64,000 bases of DNA from Avena insularis (taxonomy: Eukaryota > Streptophyta > Magnoliopsida > Poales > Poaceae): assembly GCA_023614405.1 (NCBI GenBank), contig JAJUPC010000036.1:186001-250000 (forward strand), in the 5' to 3' direction. The notes beneath the pieces were generated by a model, which saw nothing but the letters and a program-made list of their open reading frames with translations, made no database searches and was not told the origin of the DNA. The translations under genes and the position numbers were made by a program. Shown here in pieces: positions 48,764-61,045 of this stretch. How positions within the stretch are numbered: the stretch's first letter is position 1; each line of letters opens with the position of its first letter.

Positions 48764-49769
48764 TTTGATATGATCTTGGTCGTAATTAAGGTAAATTAGT
48801 TTACTTTTCTGTTACTAATTAGTATAGTGATAGTCATCGTATCGTTGGATGACCAACTGGCGGCATCATGGACTTGGTGCTGAACCAGTGGCAAGATGGA
48901 GATCATGCCGGAGCGCTCGATGAAGGCGCAAGAAGAAGGACCATATCATATCACGAATATACATGTGATGTCGATACCTTGTACATCTTATTGTGTGCTT
49001 GTATTAGATACTCCACGGTAACACTATAAGATGAACCCTATTAATACCAATATAGTATTCTCCCTTAGTGTGCACTGCCAAGAAAGTCCATCTTTATGGA
49101 GCAGGTCGTGCTGATCGGGTGCAAACATATCGACATTCGCATACCGTTGGTGCAAGCCATGTATGCACTACGAATACACTAAGGTTGGATTGGCGAGCCT
49201 ATCATGTATATACATGGCCTCGGAACACAGGAGATCGAAAGATCCAACACGAGTCACATGGATGATGTGATCAATAGATATAGCCCATCCTGACAGCTAT
49301 ATCAAAGGTCGTGATGATCGGAGATGATATGGTGTAAAGGGATCGTGTGATCACCAAAATCTTCCAAGGGATGACAATTTTTGGGATCTCAATTATAGAA
49401 TTGAACTAATATTATGAACTTAGTCGAGATGTCTTTGCAAATATCGTTGTAGATCTTGGCCTATTCCATTGAGGTCCTTTTGCAACTATGGGAATCTTCT
49501 TGCTATTGTGAAACTTTAGAAGGGTCAAACTTCATAGATTAATACCTACGCTTGATAGATATCCGCGTAATAAAAGATCTATTCTTCTTGATACAAGAAC
49601 CATTCGGAGATATTCTGATGACCCCATGAAGTCTTGTGTCTTCTCCATTACCATCTAATGAATCCACTCTCCATTCGATCGAGGCTTCGTTACCACAATT
49701 CTGTTTCTTCAACATAGACATAGTCGATGCAAAAGAAACTTCTCGCGAGAAAGCCTCTTTCAGTATGAA

Positions 49770-50050
49770 CCATTGGATGACTTTCCTTCCAAAGTAGGTG
49801 GAAGAAAATAGAAGCTTGGAGAATCACTTAGAGATCATGCATGAGCGTGATGAACGCCTCACATACGATGTGAACTACTGGATGACGGACTACTTTGCGA
49901 TATATTGGGGTGTAGCACTCGCTTCCTCCCATCTATAAAGATGTCGTCAGGGATAAATCATGAAAGATTAATCTGTCACCTTTCATGAGTTTGTGCTAGA
50001 GTTGAACACTCTCAAAGTAGGCTTGATCGCAGTGGGAGTCATGGATGAAT
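49770..50050 (+). pseudogene. Copia gag relic, unit 1
   Basis: Across shifting frames the plus strand reads SLRDHMHERDERLTY, YWMTDYFA, then VTFHEFVLELNTLKVGL-like sequence. This matches the gag of copia E (SLDDHLERM, WMTGSFAKD, EFHWFVTHLR) in order and spacing. Multiple stops. So the tandem unit includes former copia internal sequence on the plus strand. Confidence 0.6.
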
Positions 50051-52121
50051 AATTTATATATTAGATACACAAATTATAAATGTTATTCTTGCAAAACTCA
50101 TTGCAGTTTATAAAGAAATACTTGTCATATTTATGGCAATAGGATGGTCTACTTGAGAATTGATGAAAGAATGAGGCAATGTTGTATGATAACGGAGATC
50201 AAGATAGTTGATACCGACATCATTCCTTCCCCTCAACATTTGTCATTTGGATTATTCGATTTAAATAACATTCATGTTCGTTGTGTTTTGTGACTTCATT
50301 AGTGTGTCTTGCATCCTGGAAGACTTTTATTCCTATAAGTAAGAGACAAGCCAGTTGTACCACTATTATGAATAATGTCTTTTATGGTCACATTAAGATT
50401 ATGAATGATTTATTCTCATCACTAAGTAAATGATAATGTTTTAAGCATTCATAAAGGATTAAAATGCTTAAAATATGTACAGGTTTTATTAATGACATCA
50501 TTTTGAATGACACTGTTGTTTAAGCCATGTTTGTGTTTAATGCATATTTTCATTTTGATGAAAATAGAAGTCTTGAGATATATGATCTTTTGGCTTGTGA
50601 AAAACCATGCCTCGTTAGACAAAATGACTAAAACTCGACATTCTGGTAAAATGGTAATATGCGAAGAATTACCATACATAATGATGTATTTCATTTCAAC
50701 AAAAATAGTGAAAATCATTATTTCATCAACTTCGTTGTGAGTTTAAGTAAACATGTGTATTTACTTAATGAAACACAAGTCTAAAACTATTTGAGTTGTT
50801 CAAATGATTTCAGAATGAAGTATGATATTAAATTAACAAGCATACAAAGTATATGTGATTTGATCAAATGACTAACTATTCAAGTTAAAATTTGGCATAA
50901 AAGGACTATTCCTCTTAAATTGAAGTGTATTAAGATGTGAAACATCATAACCGTACTGTCTAAACATGTTTTCCATTACAATATAAAATATTCTACTATA
51001 GTGTTTAGTGGCATTTCATTGGTCATTGTAAAACTTAATTTTGGTATGTTATCTCTACTGAGAGTGGGCTTATGATGATTAGTAACCTTAGGATCAAGAG
51101 AAAGAATGTTAGAATTGATCCACGATTGTAAATTCAAGATAAAACGGGGTTGCCACATATGTGTGTGTGCCTTGATCAGGGGAAACTCATACAATTTTTG
51201 GTTTGGTCCCGCGTCCCCACCGCCTTTGTATAGAAAGGAAAAGTGGTGGTACAAAAAATCCATAAGCTGCCTCTCTATCCTTTCGATAGCTCAGTTAAGT
51301 AAACACCAAGAAGAAGGAAAGGTACAAAGAAACTATATGTGTTAACTACCAACCCAAATAGGGCGCTAAAAAGAACAAGACCATCTACCATCGACGGTGT
51401 CTATGGCCTTCCTCAACGAGTAAGGAGGCCCTTCCACAACTTGACCAACTAGCACTGGACCACAGGGGGTCCATAGGAACTCTTATAGTTCTAGGTAGTA
51501 CCCCTTTTATCCACTTTAGGTTAACACTAAAGCACCAACTCAACGGTCCCGCTAAAGATTAGGCACTTTGTCTTCCACATTTTTCGTTGGGAAAAAAGGT
51601 GGCGCGTTAACTAGCAAAAAATTTCATAGTGCTCGTACAGGATATGTCTAAATTGTTGCTCTAGTTGATGAGGAATGTAACCATCTCACCGAGGGATAAA
51701 AGATCTTTTCCACGTTAAATTCATATACAAGTACAATACATATACAAATTTATCTCTCAGATTAATTGGTAGGCAGTAAATGTAATTAACATCTTTTGCA
51801 CAAGCATTTTACTTACGTCATAAGACACGGTTTTGTTTGGGAGGGAAAAGAATATAATTTCCCCATGATGAAATAAATTCTAATATTTATTTATTAGGTA
51901 ATAAGTAACTACATCTAATCCCTTCCTAATTTTAGGAGAGTTTTTACATTTGTCTAAAGAAAGGATTTGTATGACTCAACTAATGAATACTAATTATTTC
52001 GTGATTTTTATTTCTTGGTCTATAAATACATAGAAATATGACGACCAAATCACGCAGAAAAAATCTCACACTTGCTCATCTTCTTCTTTCTCCTCCTCCA
52101 CCTTTGCTATCTCTCGCTCCC

Positions 52122-52591
52122 ATGACGGAGAGTGCCATGATCCTTTCCCCTCGTCCTCTACTTAGAGCTAGGTCTGCTCTTTCCTACACTGCACCAAGCA
52201 CCATCACCTTGATCGTCATGGAGGACCACTGCCCCAAAACATGGCTTGCTGTGGCATCGGCGAGATATTAGCATCCATGATCATCGCACAGTGGGCAGCA
52301 TGGCGCCGGCAGGTGATCGAGCATATGTTGCTCTCTGTGGCACTGGACCTTGACCGCGACTCCATCGCCGGCCTCTAAGACATCTCCACTGTTGTCCACG
52401 CCTTATTACTCCATGCTCGCGCTGCTGCCGACGACAATAGTAACAGCGGGAGGTGCGCCGTCGTGCGACAGAGCTCCCCGGGTGGCAGCATCGGTGTGGA
52501 GAGGCATGTCCACGAAAGCCCTACCAGCCACATTAAACTTGCAAAAGATAAAGTAGATGCGTCTAACTTTATTTTGCAGGAGGGCTTGTGA
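52122..52591 (+). pseudogene. Small gene of unknown function, unit 2 copy (decayed)
   Basis: Counterpart of 48293-48763. It starts MTESAMILSPRP and loses frame by a 1-bp deletion near 52234 (CCCCAAAACATGG against CCCCAATAACATGG). After that the second half of the ancestral frame continues (ATGATCATCGCACAG at 52276) with a TAA at 52376-52378 where unit 1 has CAA. It ends at TGA 52589-52591. The lesions are different from those in unit 1, so both copies died after the duplication. Confidence 0.55.
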
Positions 52592-53307
52592 TTTGATATG
52601 ATCTTGGTCATAATTAGGGTAAATTAGTTTACTTTTCTGTTACTAAGTAGTATAGTGATAGTCATTGTATCGTTGGATGACCAACTGGTGGCATCGCGGA
52701 CTTGGTGCCGAACTAGTGGCAAAATGGAGATCATGCCGGACCGCTCGACAAAGCCGCAAGAAGAAGGACCATATCATATCATGAATATACATGTGATATT
52801 GATACCATGTACATATTATTGTTTGCTTGTATTAGTACTCAATGGTAACATTATTTGATAAACCCTATTAATACCATTATAGTATTCTCCCTTAGTGTGC
52901 ACTACCAAGAAAGTCCATCGTTATGGAGTAGGCCGTGATGATCGGGTGCAAACATATCAACATTCGCATACGGTGGGTGCAAGCCATGTATGCACTACGA
53001 ATACACTAAAGTTGGATTGGCGAGCCTATCATGTATATACATCGCCTCGGAACTTGGGAGATCGAAAGATCGAGTACGAGTCACAGGAATGATGTGATCA
53101 ATGGATATAGTCCATCCGGACAGCTATATCAAAGGTCGTGATGATCGGAGATGATACGGTGTCAGGGGATCATGGGATCGCCAAAATTGTCCAAGGGATG
53201 ACAATTTTAGTGGGAGGTAAATTATAGAATTGAACCCATATTATGAAATTAGTCGAGATTTCTTTGCAAATATCCTTGTAGATCTTGGCCTATTCCATTG
53301 AGGTCCT

Positions 53308-54868
53308 TGATGGCCCAAAATATATTCGAGCTTGTTGGGGAACCCCAAGAGCAAGGTATGATGAGCACAGCAGCAAGTTTTCCCTCATTTATGAAACCAA
53401 GGTTATCGAACCAGTAGGATCAAGGAAACACCTCCAAGGTGTTGTTTCCAACTTGGAATCATGCACAAGACAACCACAGAACTTTGCCCCAACTTATAGT
53501 GAGGTTGTCAATCGCATCAGTTTTGCTGAAAACAAAGGATTAAACGTATTGTGTGGAAGATAGTAATAGCTTGCAGAAAGTAAATAGAAAACAGTAAATA
53601 GCTTTGTAGATTGATGGTAAAAGAATGGACCGAGGTCCATAGTTCACTAGAGGTGATTCTCCTTAAGATAGATGACATGTTGGGTGAACAAATTACAGCG
53701 GGGCAATTGACAAACATCGAGAAAGCATACATGCATATACTAATCATCTTGACTCCTATGAGATTTGATTAGGCATTACAACATTATACATAGACTGTAA
53801 TCCAACTGCATCTATGACTAATAATCCACCTTCAGGTTATCATCCGAACCCCCTCCAGAATTAAGTTGCAAGCAACAGATAATTGCATTAAGCAAAGTGT
53901 GTAAAGTAAACAATACGATTGTTCTATGAACAAAGGATTGATGTTTTCTCCCTAGTAGCAATAGCACATCTAGTACCTTAGAGATTTATGTCACCTCCTT
54001 AGACTCCTAGAGGCATGAACCCACTATCGAGCATAAATACTCCCTCTTGGAGTTGCTAGCATCTACTTGACCAAGATAGCTACTAACAACATAAAGCATC
54101 CAACATCACAAATAACAAAGACATGATAGAATCAATAATCAATCTGAAATAGCATCTCAATATCCATCTGATCCCCGCAAACACAACATGTAGGATTAAA
54201 ATATATGATCTTGATCATGAACAGAGCTCACAAGATCTAAACATCATAGCACAAAGGAGGAGAACCAACCATCTAGCTACTACATGGACCCGTAGTCCAA
54301 GGATGAACTGCTCACGCATCACACCGGAGGCAGTCATGGTGATGAAGAAGGCCTCTAGGGTGAATTCTCCCCTCCAGAAGGGTGCCAGGAAGAGCTTCAG
54401 ATCCCTCCCGATCTAGGGATGGATATGACGGCGGCTACAGATTCTTTCGTGGAATTTTGATCAGGTTATTAGGGTTTTTGTATTGGAGGCTTCTTATAGG
54501 CAAGAGAGGGGAGGCCGAGGGGGTGCCCGAGGTGGCTGCACCCCCCCATGCGCGGACCAGGCCTGGCCGCGCGGCCAGGGGGTGTGGCCTCCTCGAGGCC
54601 CTTCTCCATCTCGTCTTCTGGCTCCGTGTTCCCCTCGGTGAAATATTGACTTTGGCTTTTGTCCCATCCAATTCCGAGTATATTCATTTTCTGGCTTTTC
54701 TGGAACCAAAAACAGCAGAAAACAGGCAACTGGCACTGTGGCATCTTGTTAATAGGTTAGTTCCAGAAAATGTGTAAAAAATACTCCAAAGTGTGGACAA
54801 AACATAAGAAAGTAGATATAAAACAAGCATGGAACATCAAAAATTATAGATACGTTTGCAATGTATCA
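53308..54868 (-). mobile_element. Family-C solo LTR
   Basis: TGATACATTGC...GGGCCATCA on minus, 1561 bp, flanked by GTCCT (53303-53307) and CTCCT (54869-54873), a 5-bp TSD with one mismatch. The empty site is seen in unit 1 at 49470 (GAGGTCCTTTTGCAACTATGG). No internal sequence accompanies it, so it arose by LTR-LTR recombination. It inserted after the tandem duplication. Confidence 0.9.
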
Positions 54869-55165
54869 CTCCTTTGCGACTATGGGAATCTTCTTGCTAT
54901 TGTGAAACTTTAGAAGGGTGAAACTTCATACATTAATACCCATGCATGAGGGATATCCTCGTAATAAAATATCTACTTTTCTTGATACAAGAACCATTAG
55001 AAGATATTCTGATGACCCCACGAAGTCTTATGTCTTATCCATTACCATCCAATGAATCCACTCTCCATTCGATGGAGGCATGGCTACCGTAATTATGTTT
55101 ATTCAACATCGACATAGTCGATGAAAAAGAAACTTCTCGCGAGAAAGCCTCTTTCAGTATGAACC

Positions 55166-55445
55166 ATGGATGACTTTCCTTCCAAATTAGGTGGAAGAAA
55201 ACAGAAGCTTGGACAATCACTTAGCGATCATGCATGAGCGTGATGAACGCCTCACATATGATATGAACTACTGGATGATGGACTGCTTTGTGATAGATTG
55301 GGGTGTAGCACTCACTTCCTCCCATCTACAAAGATGATGTCAGGGGATAAATCATGAAAGATTAATCGGTCACCTTTCATGAGTTCGTGCCAGAGTTGAA
55401 AACTCTCAAAGTAGGCTTGATCGTAGTGGGATTCATGGATGAATA
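55166..55445 (+). pseudogene. Copia gag relic, unit 2
   Basis: Same relic as 49770-50050, with stops and shifts partly at the same places. It lies to the right of the inserted solo LTR. Confidence 0.55.
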
Positions 55446-56057
55446 AAGTATATACTAGATATACAAATTATAAATGTTATTATTGCAAAACTCATTGCAG
55501 TTTATAAAGAAATAGTTACTTGTCATATTTATGGAAATAGGATGGTTGCTTGAGAATTGCTGAAAGAATGAGGCAATATTGTATGATCACAGAGATCAAG
55601 ATAGTTGATACCGACATCATTCCTTCCCCTCAACATTTGTCATTTGGATTATTCGATTTAAATAATGTTCATGTTCGTTGTGTTTTGTGACTTTATTAGT
55701 GTGCCTTGCATCCAGGAAGATTGTTATTCATGTAAGTAAGAGACAAGCCAGTTGTACCACTATTATGAATAATGTCTTTTATGGTCACATTAAGATTATG
55801 AATGATTTATTCTCACCACTACGTTAATGATAATGTTTTAAGCAAGTTTTAATAATGACATCATTTTGAATGACAATGTTGTTTAAGCCATGTTTGTGTT
55901 TAATGCATATTTTCATTCTAATGAAAATAGTAGTATTGATATATATGATCTTTTGGCTTGTGCAAAACCATGCCTCATTAGGCAGAATGATTAAAACTCG
56001 ATATTCTGGTAAAATGATAATATGCGAAGAATTACCATACATAATGATGTATTTCAA

Positions 56058-56830
56058 TTCAACAAAAATAGTGAAAATCATTATTTCATAAACTTCATTG
56101 TGAGTTTAAGTAAATATGTGTATTTACTTAATGAAACACAAGTCTGAAACTATTTGAGTTGTTCAAATAGTTTTAGAATGAAGTAGGATATTAAATTAAC
56201 AGGAATACAAAGTCTCTATGATTTGATCAAATGACTAAGTATTCAAGTTAAAATTTCGCATAAAAGGACTGTTCGAGTTAAATCGAAGTGTATTAATATG
56301 TGTAAACATCATCACCGTACTATCTAAACGTGTTTTCTATTTCAATATAGAATATTCTGCTATAGGGTTTAGTGGCATTTCATTGGTCATAGTAAAACTT
56401 AATTTTGGTATGTTATCTCTACTGAGAATGGACTTATGATGATTGGTAACCTTAGGATCAAGGGAAAGAATGTTGGAATTGATCCGCGATTGTAAATTCA
56501 AGATAAAGTGGGTTTGCCACATAAGTGTGTGTGCCTTGATAAGGGAAACTCACACAATTTTTGGTTTGGTCCCGCGTCCCCACCGCCTTTGTATAGAAAG
56601 GAAAAGTGGTGTTACAAAAAATTCAATATGCAAGGTAAGCTGCCTTTCTCTCCTTTCCATGGCTCAGTGAAGTAAACTCCAAGAAGAAGGAGAGGTCCAA
56701 AGAAACTATATGTGTTAACCACCAATCCAAACAGGGCGCTAAAAAGAACAAGTCTATCTACCATCGATGGTGTCTATGGCCTTCCTCAACGAGTGAGGAG
56801 GCCCTTCCACAACTTCACCAACTAGCACTG
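56058..56830 (+). repeat. Tandem array, unit 3 (truncated by LTR insertion)
   Basis: It aligns to 46851-47625 and 50695-51465 and stops at CCAACTAGCACTG where the E-type LTR begins. The probable TSD is CACTG (56826-56830). The remainder of unit 3 may lie beyond the window. Confidence 0.85.
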
Positions 56831-58601
56831 TGTTGGGGTTCCGTGTATGAAAACAATAAAATTTTACTCAACACCCCTGAACCCCTGAAGCTACCAGGAC
56901 CTATCTATTAGTAATACAGTAACGGGAGGGGCTTTTCGCGAACTTACCCTTGAAGACCGAAAACTGTTGTCAACGCTCAGGAGAGCGTGGTTGATGTAGA
57001 CGAGCCGAAGCCAACCTCAAGGTCGTGATGAAGTCCTTGCGCTCCTTGGATCCAACGACTTGAGTGCCTCAAGTGCGACACCTCGCGGGGATTTACACAC
57101 GTCCGGTGCCTGACGATGACTCCCGCTTCCCCGATCCAGCAGCAGTTGTGGAAGTAGAGCTCCTGGATCCGTATCCCGCAGCGCGACGGCGCTCCGCGGT
57201 GAACATGTCTCTCGCTCGTGTAGTCCAGACTTGGGACCACGGTCACGAGAGAGAGAGGGGGAGAGAGAAAGTATCAATTAGAGGTCCTCCCAAAAGTGGG
57301 GAGACCTTTATTGATTATTGGTGTATTTAAATTGGCCAAATACCCCCACTATATATAGGGGGAGGGGAGGTACTACCTCCCTCAAAGTCCCGGGGTGGGA
57401 CTAAAGGAGAGGAGGGGGAGGGGTGGCTGTCGGCCACCCTAGTGGGCCCCACGCAGGGGGATAGGCCCAGCCGGCCTCCCCCTTAGCCCCTCTCCCTCTC
57501 TCCTTTCCCTAATGGGCCCTCTCCCTCCGGAATTGGCCCATTAAGCCTTTGACCATTAAAATTGATTTTCTCTTTATTAAATAATTATGAATAAATGATT
57601 AAATCAACATTTAACATTCATTCACATATTATTCAACCTCCGTGTCCATGGAACACCTTCCACCTCCACTCCGGACATCCTCCGGACTTACCGAAACCCT
57701 TCCGGTTTTCTCCCTACTCTTCTTCGGTGATTCCACCGATCCTATAAACACTCTCTAAGCGTCATCAAGCCCTTAAGCGTGATACCCCACGGTTCGGGAA
57801 CACTCCAGACATGGTCGGGACACTCCCGCACCAAAGATCAACATAGGGACCTGGATGGCCATGTGACCCCTGTGCGTTCCACGAAGATCTTTCGTCGTTT
57901 GAACCAGGACAGTCGTGTCTTATTCCCTTTGTCACTCGATACTTGCATTGCCCGAGATCTGATCAATGACATCACCATGTCGTGTTCAATCTCGTTACTG
58001 AACAATGCTACTTGACTTGTTCCGACAAGTGATATCCCCGTGATCAAATCACACGCTGCGCAGCTATTGGATATAACTTCTCCGACTGGGCCCTTGAGTA
58101 TCTTCCCGTCACATGGACGGACAAATCCCGCTCTTGACATATATTGCCTCTATGGTTACTTCCGAGTACCTGAACACACATTTATAACCACCGTGTTACT
58201 AGATGGCGTTTGATGCTATCTAAGCACTCTCGGGAGACAGTGATTGATATAGCCTCACGGTCTAAGGAATAGTCTACGAGGATCCATTTCTAATCATCAT
58301 AACTTGAACTTCGTGACATGATCGGGTCATGATGTTTAGGTTGGTTATTGGTTCATCATCTCATTCTCAGAATGAGATGACCTCATTTCCAACTGGCATA
58401 AATGCCACATGATCAGGAAACTTGATCATCTGTTGACCAATGAACCACTGCCTAGAGTTTCACTAGGAACCCCTGGTTGTTTGTATATCACACGTGTATT
58501 GGTGTTTCCACTCAATATAGTTATAGCATGATATAAAACTTAATCATAAACTATATGAAATATGATAATAGTCCTTACTACTATTTTTCTCTAGGGCATA
58601 T
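56831..58601 (-). mobile_element. E-type copia LTR, interrupted at its end by element C1
   Basis: It starts TGTTGGGGTTCC and runs without gaps to CTAGGGCATAT, about 9 bp short of the LTR terminus (TTTCCAACA in the E copy), where C1 is inserted. It aligns with 32115-32543 plus 40561-41915 and confirms that those two pieces form one LTR. Whether it is a solo LTR or the 3' LTR of a full element lies outside the window. Confidence 0.9.
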
Positions 58602-60203
58602 TGATACATTGCAAATGTATCTATAATTTTTATGTTCCATGCTTGGTTTTATCCACTTTCTTGTGTTTTGTTCCAACTTTGGAGTACTTTTCATATGATT
58701 TCTTGGACTAACCTATTAACGAGAGCCACAGTGCCAGCTGCCTGTTTTCTGCTGTTTTTGGTTCCAGGAAAGTCAGAAAATGAATAGTCTCGAAATTGGA
58801 CGGGACAAAAGCCAAAGTGCCTATTTTTCCGGAAGGGATCAAGTGCCAGAATATGAGACGGAGAGGGGCCAGAGGCCGGCCACACCACCTAGCCACGCGG
58901 CCAGGCCTAGCCCGTGCCAGGGGGTGGTATGGTGGCTCCTGGTACCCCCTCGGCCTCTCCTTCCGCCTATAAGTTGCCCTCGGGACGAAAACCCTAAGTA
59001 CCCGATCAAAAATCCACGAAAGAGTCTGTAGCCACCGTCATTTCCATCCCTAGATCGGGAGGGATCTGAAGCTCTTCCCGGCACCCTGTCAGAGAGGGGA
59101 ATTCACCCTGGAGGCCTTCTTCATCACCATGCAAGCCTCCGGTGTGATGCGTGAGTAGTTCATCCTTGGACTACGGATCCATGTAGTAGCTAGATGGCTG
59201 GTTCTCCTCCTTTGTGCTTCCATGTTTAGATCTTGTGAGCTCCGTTCATGATCAAGATCATCTATTTGTATTTATACAAGTTGTGTTTGCGGGGATCCGA
59301 TGGATATTGAGATGCTATTTCAGATTGATTATTGATTCTATCATGTCTTTGTTATTTGTGATCTTGCATGCTTTCCATTGTTAGTAGCTATCTTGGCCAA
59401 GTAGATGCTAGCAACTCCAAGAGTTAGTGTTTATGCTCGATAGTGGGTTCATGCCTCTGGTAATCTGGGGAAGTGACAGAAATCTCTAAGGTACTAGATG
59501 TGCTCTTGCTACTAGGGAGAAAACAACAATCCTTTGTTCATAGAACAATCATATTGTTTACTTTACATGATTAAGAAGCAATAATCTATTGCTTGCAACT
59601 TAATACTGGAGGGGGTTCGGATGATAACCTGAAGGTGGATTATTACTCATAGATGCAGTTGGATGGCGGTCTATGTATTATGTTGTAATGCCCAATCAAG
59701 TCTCAAAGGAGTCAAGATGATTAGTATATGCATGTATTGCTTTCTCGGTGTTTGTCAATTTCCCCGCTGTAATTTGTTCACCCAGCATGTTATCTATCTA
59801 AGGAGAGCCACCTCTAGTGAACTATGGATCCTGGTCCTTTGTCTTTACATACAATCTATAAACTGTTTCAGCTTTGTGTTTACTTTCTGCAAACTTTTAC
59901 TTCTTTCCATTCGATACGTTTAATCCTTTGTTTTCCGCAAAACATGGTGAGATTGACAACCTCATCGCAGGTTGGGGACAAAGTTCTGTGGTTGTGTTGT
60001 GCAGGTATCCACGTTGCTACTAGCACCGGTAGTGCGCCCTGCCAAAGCTCAGCTAGTAACACCTTTGAGGTTGTCAAACCTTGGTTTCATAACTGAGGGA
60101 AACTTGCTGCTGTGCTCATCATACCTTCCTCTTGGGGTTCCCAACGAGCTCTACATCAACCACGCACCAAGCACTTTTCTGGGCGCCGTGCATTGAGCCA
60201 TCA
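58602..60203 (+). mobile_element. C1 5' LTR
   Basis: TGATACATTGCAAATGTATC...GAGCCATCA, about 1602 bp. A hairpin block at 58872-58935 is followed by TATAAG (58968-58973), the probable promoter. The end could alternatively be placed at CTACATCA near 60159; 60203 is preferred because the PBS-like sequence follows directly and the solo LTR ends GGGCCATCA. Confidence 0.8.
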
Positions 60204-60230
60204 AGCGATTTTTACCGCCGCTTCTGGGAG
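60204..60230 (+). promoter_or_regulatory. C1 primer-binding region
   Basis: TTTTTACCGCCGCTTCTGG resembles a mutated TTTTTGGCGCCGTTGCCGG, and the leader that follows (CATCTTCACAAGGGGAGTCCC) is typical of Triticeae gypsy elements. Confidence 0.55.
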
Positions 60231-60408
60231 TTAAGGACATCTTCACAAGGGGAGTCCCTCATAACCAATCTCTTTACTTTGTTGTTTTTGTTTTTCTTAG
60301 TTTTCTTTTTGCTTTGTTTGCTTGTTTTGTTCTTCAAAAACACAAAAAAAAAAGTTCCTTTCTTAAGTTGCCTTGATGACTAGCTCTGCTCCAATCACTA
60401 TTTCATTA

Positions 60409-61045
60409 TGGATAGCTCACTCAGTTTCCTATTTGGGAACAGTATTATGACTGCTAAGGTAATAGATGAACCACCGCCTGCTAGAACCTGCATGGAAGAA
60501 GAATTGCTGAACCTGAAAGCTCATTAGATGAAAAATAGGAGGAGAGTGATGGACAAAAGGAGGAAGAACGGATCTACCCATGCCTACCTTCTAATGAGAG
60601 TAACTCTTTATCCCTTACATTATTTGATTGTCCCCCATGCTTATCAAAGGAGGGTGAATGTTATGTTCCTGAGAATTCTTTTGAAAATGCTTATAATAAA
60701 GCTCTAGTGCTTGTAGATCATGAAAAGCATGCCTTATGTGATAGTTATATTGTTGAGTTTATTCATGAGGCTACTGAAAATTATTATGAGAGAGGAAAAT
60801 ATGGTTGTAGAAGTTTTTATGGTAATGAAACACCTCTCTATGTGCTGAAAGTTTTGAAGTTACTTTTGTTTTATCTTCCTATGCCTGTCACTTTGTTCTT
60901 TGTGCATTTATTTGCATACAAGATTCCTATGCATAGTAAGTGGGTTAGACTTAAATGTGTTTTGAATTTGCTTCTTGATGCTCTCTTTTACTTCAATTCA
61001 TATTTCTTATGTGAGCATCTTCTCAAACTATCATGCCTAACTTAA
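60409..61045 (+). pseudogene. C1 coding remnant: gag N-terminus joined to hydrophobic C-terminal ORF
   Basis: It starts MDSSLSFLFGNS (60409), the same opening as element B gag, with VIDEPPPA after it, but the gag body is deleted and a stop follows at about 60526. A frame with an acidic start (EEESDGQKEEER) and then SLTLFDCPPCLSKEGECYV runs into ALCDSYIVEFIHEATENYYERG and a hydrophobic region (LLLFYLPMPVTLFFVHLF, KWVRLK), ending at TAA 61043-61045. The CDSYIV..F.H....YYERG junction is the same as in element B, showing a common deletion. No protease, RT or integrase motif is present. The product, if any, might be membrane-associated, but this is speculative. Confidence 0.6.

Larger units (their letters stand above)
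46848..50694 (+). repeat. Tandem array, unit 1 (~3.84 kb)
   Basis: The same sequence recurs from 50695 and from 56058. Anchors: TTCAACAAAAATAGTG at 46851, 50695 and 56058; AGATCTTGGCCTATTCCAT at 49451 and 53280. Each unit contains, in order, a 1-kb upstream segment also present singly at 10797-11730, a TATA box, a small decayed gene, a leader-like stretch (49050-49540) and a copia gag relic. The left border is the truncated LTR, so the original start of the array is lost. Confidence 0.85.
50695..56057 (+). repeat. Tandem array, unit 2 (with solo LTR inserted)
   Basis: It matches unit 1 over its full length once the 1561-bp LTR and its duplicated target (53308-54873) are removed, giving about 3.8 kb. 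Differences from unit 1 are scattered substitutions and short indels. Confidence 0.85.

Noticed and set aside
54382..54777. 131-codon ORF
   Set aside because: It lies within the family-C solo LTR across the GC hairpin; the antisense frames are equally open.
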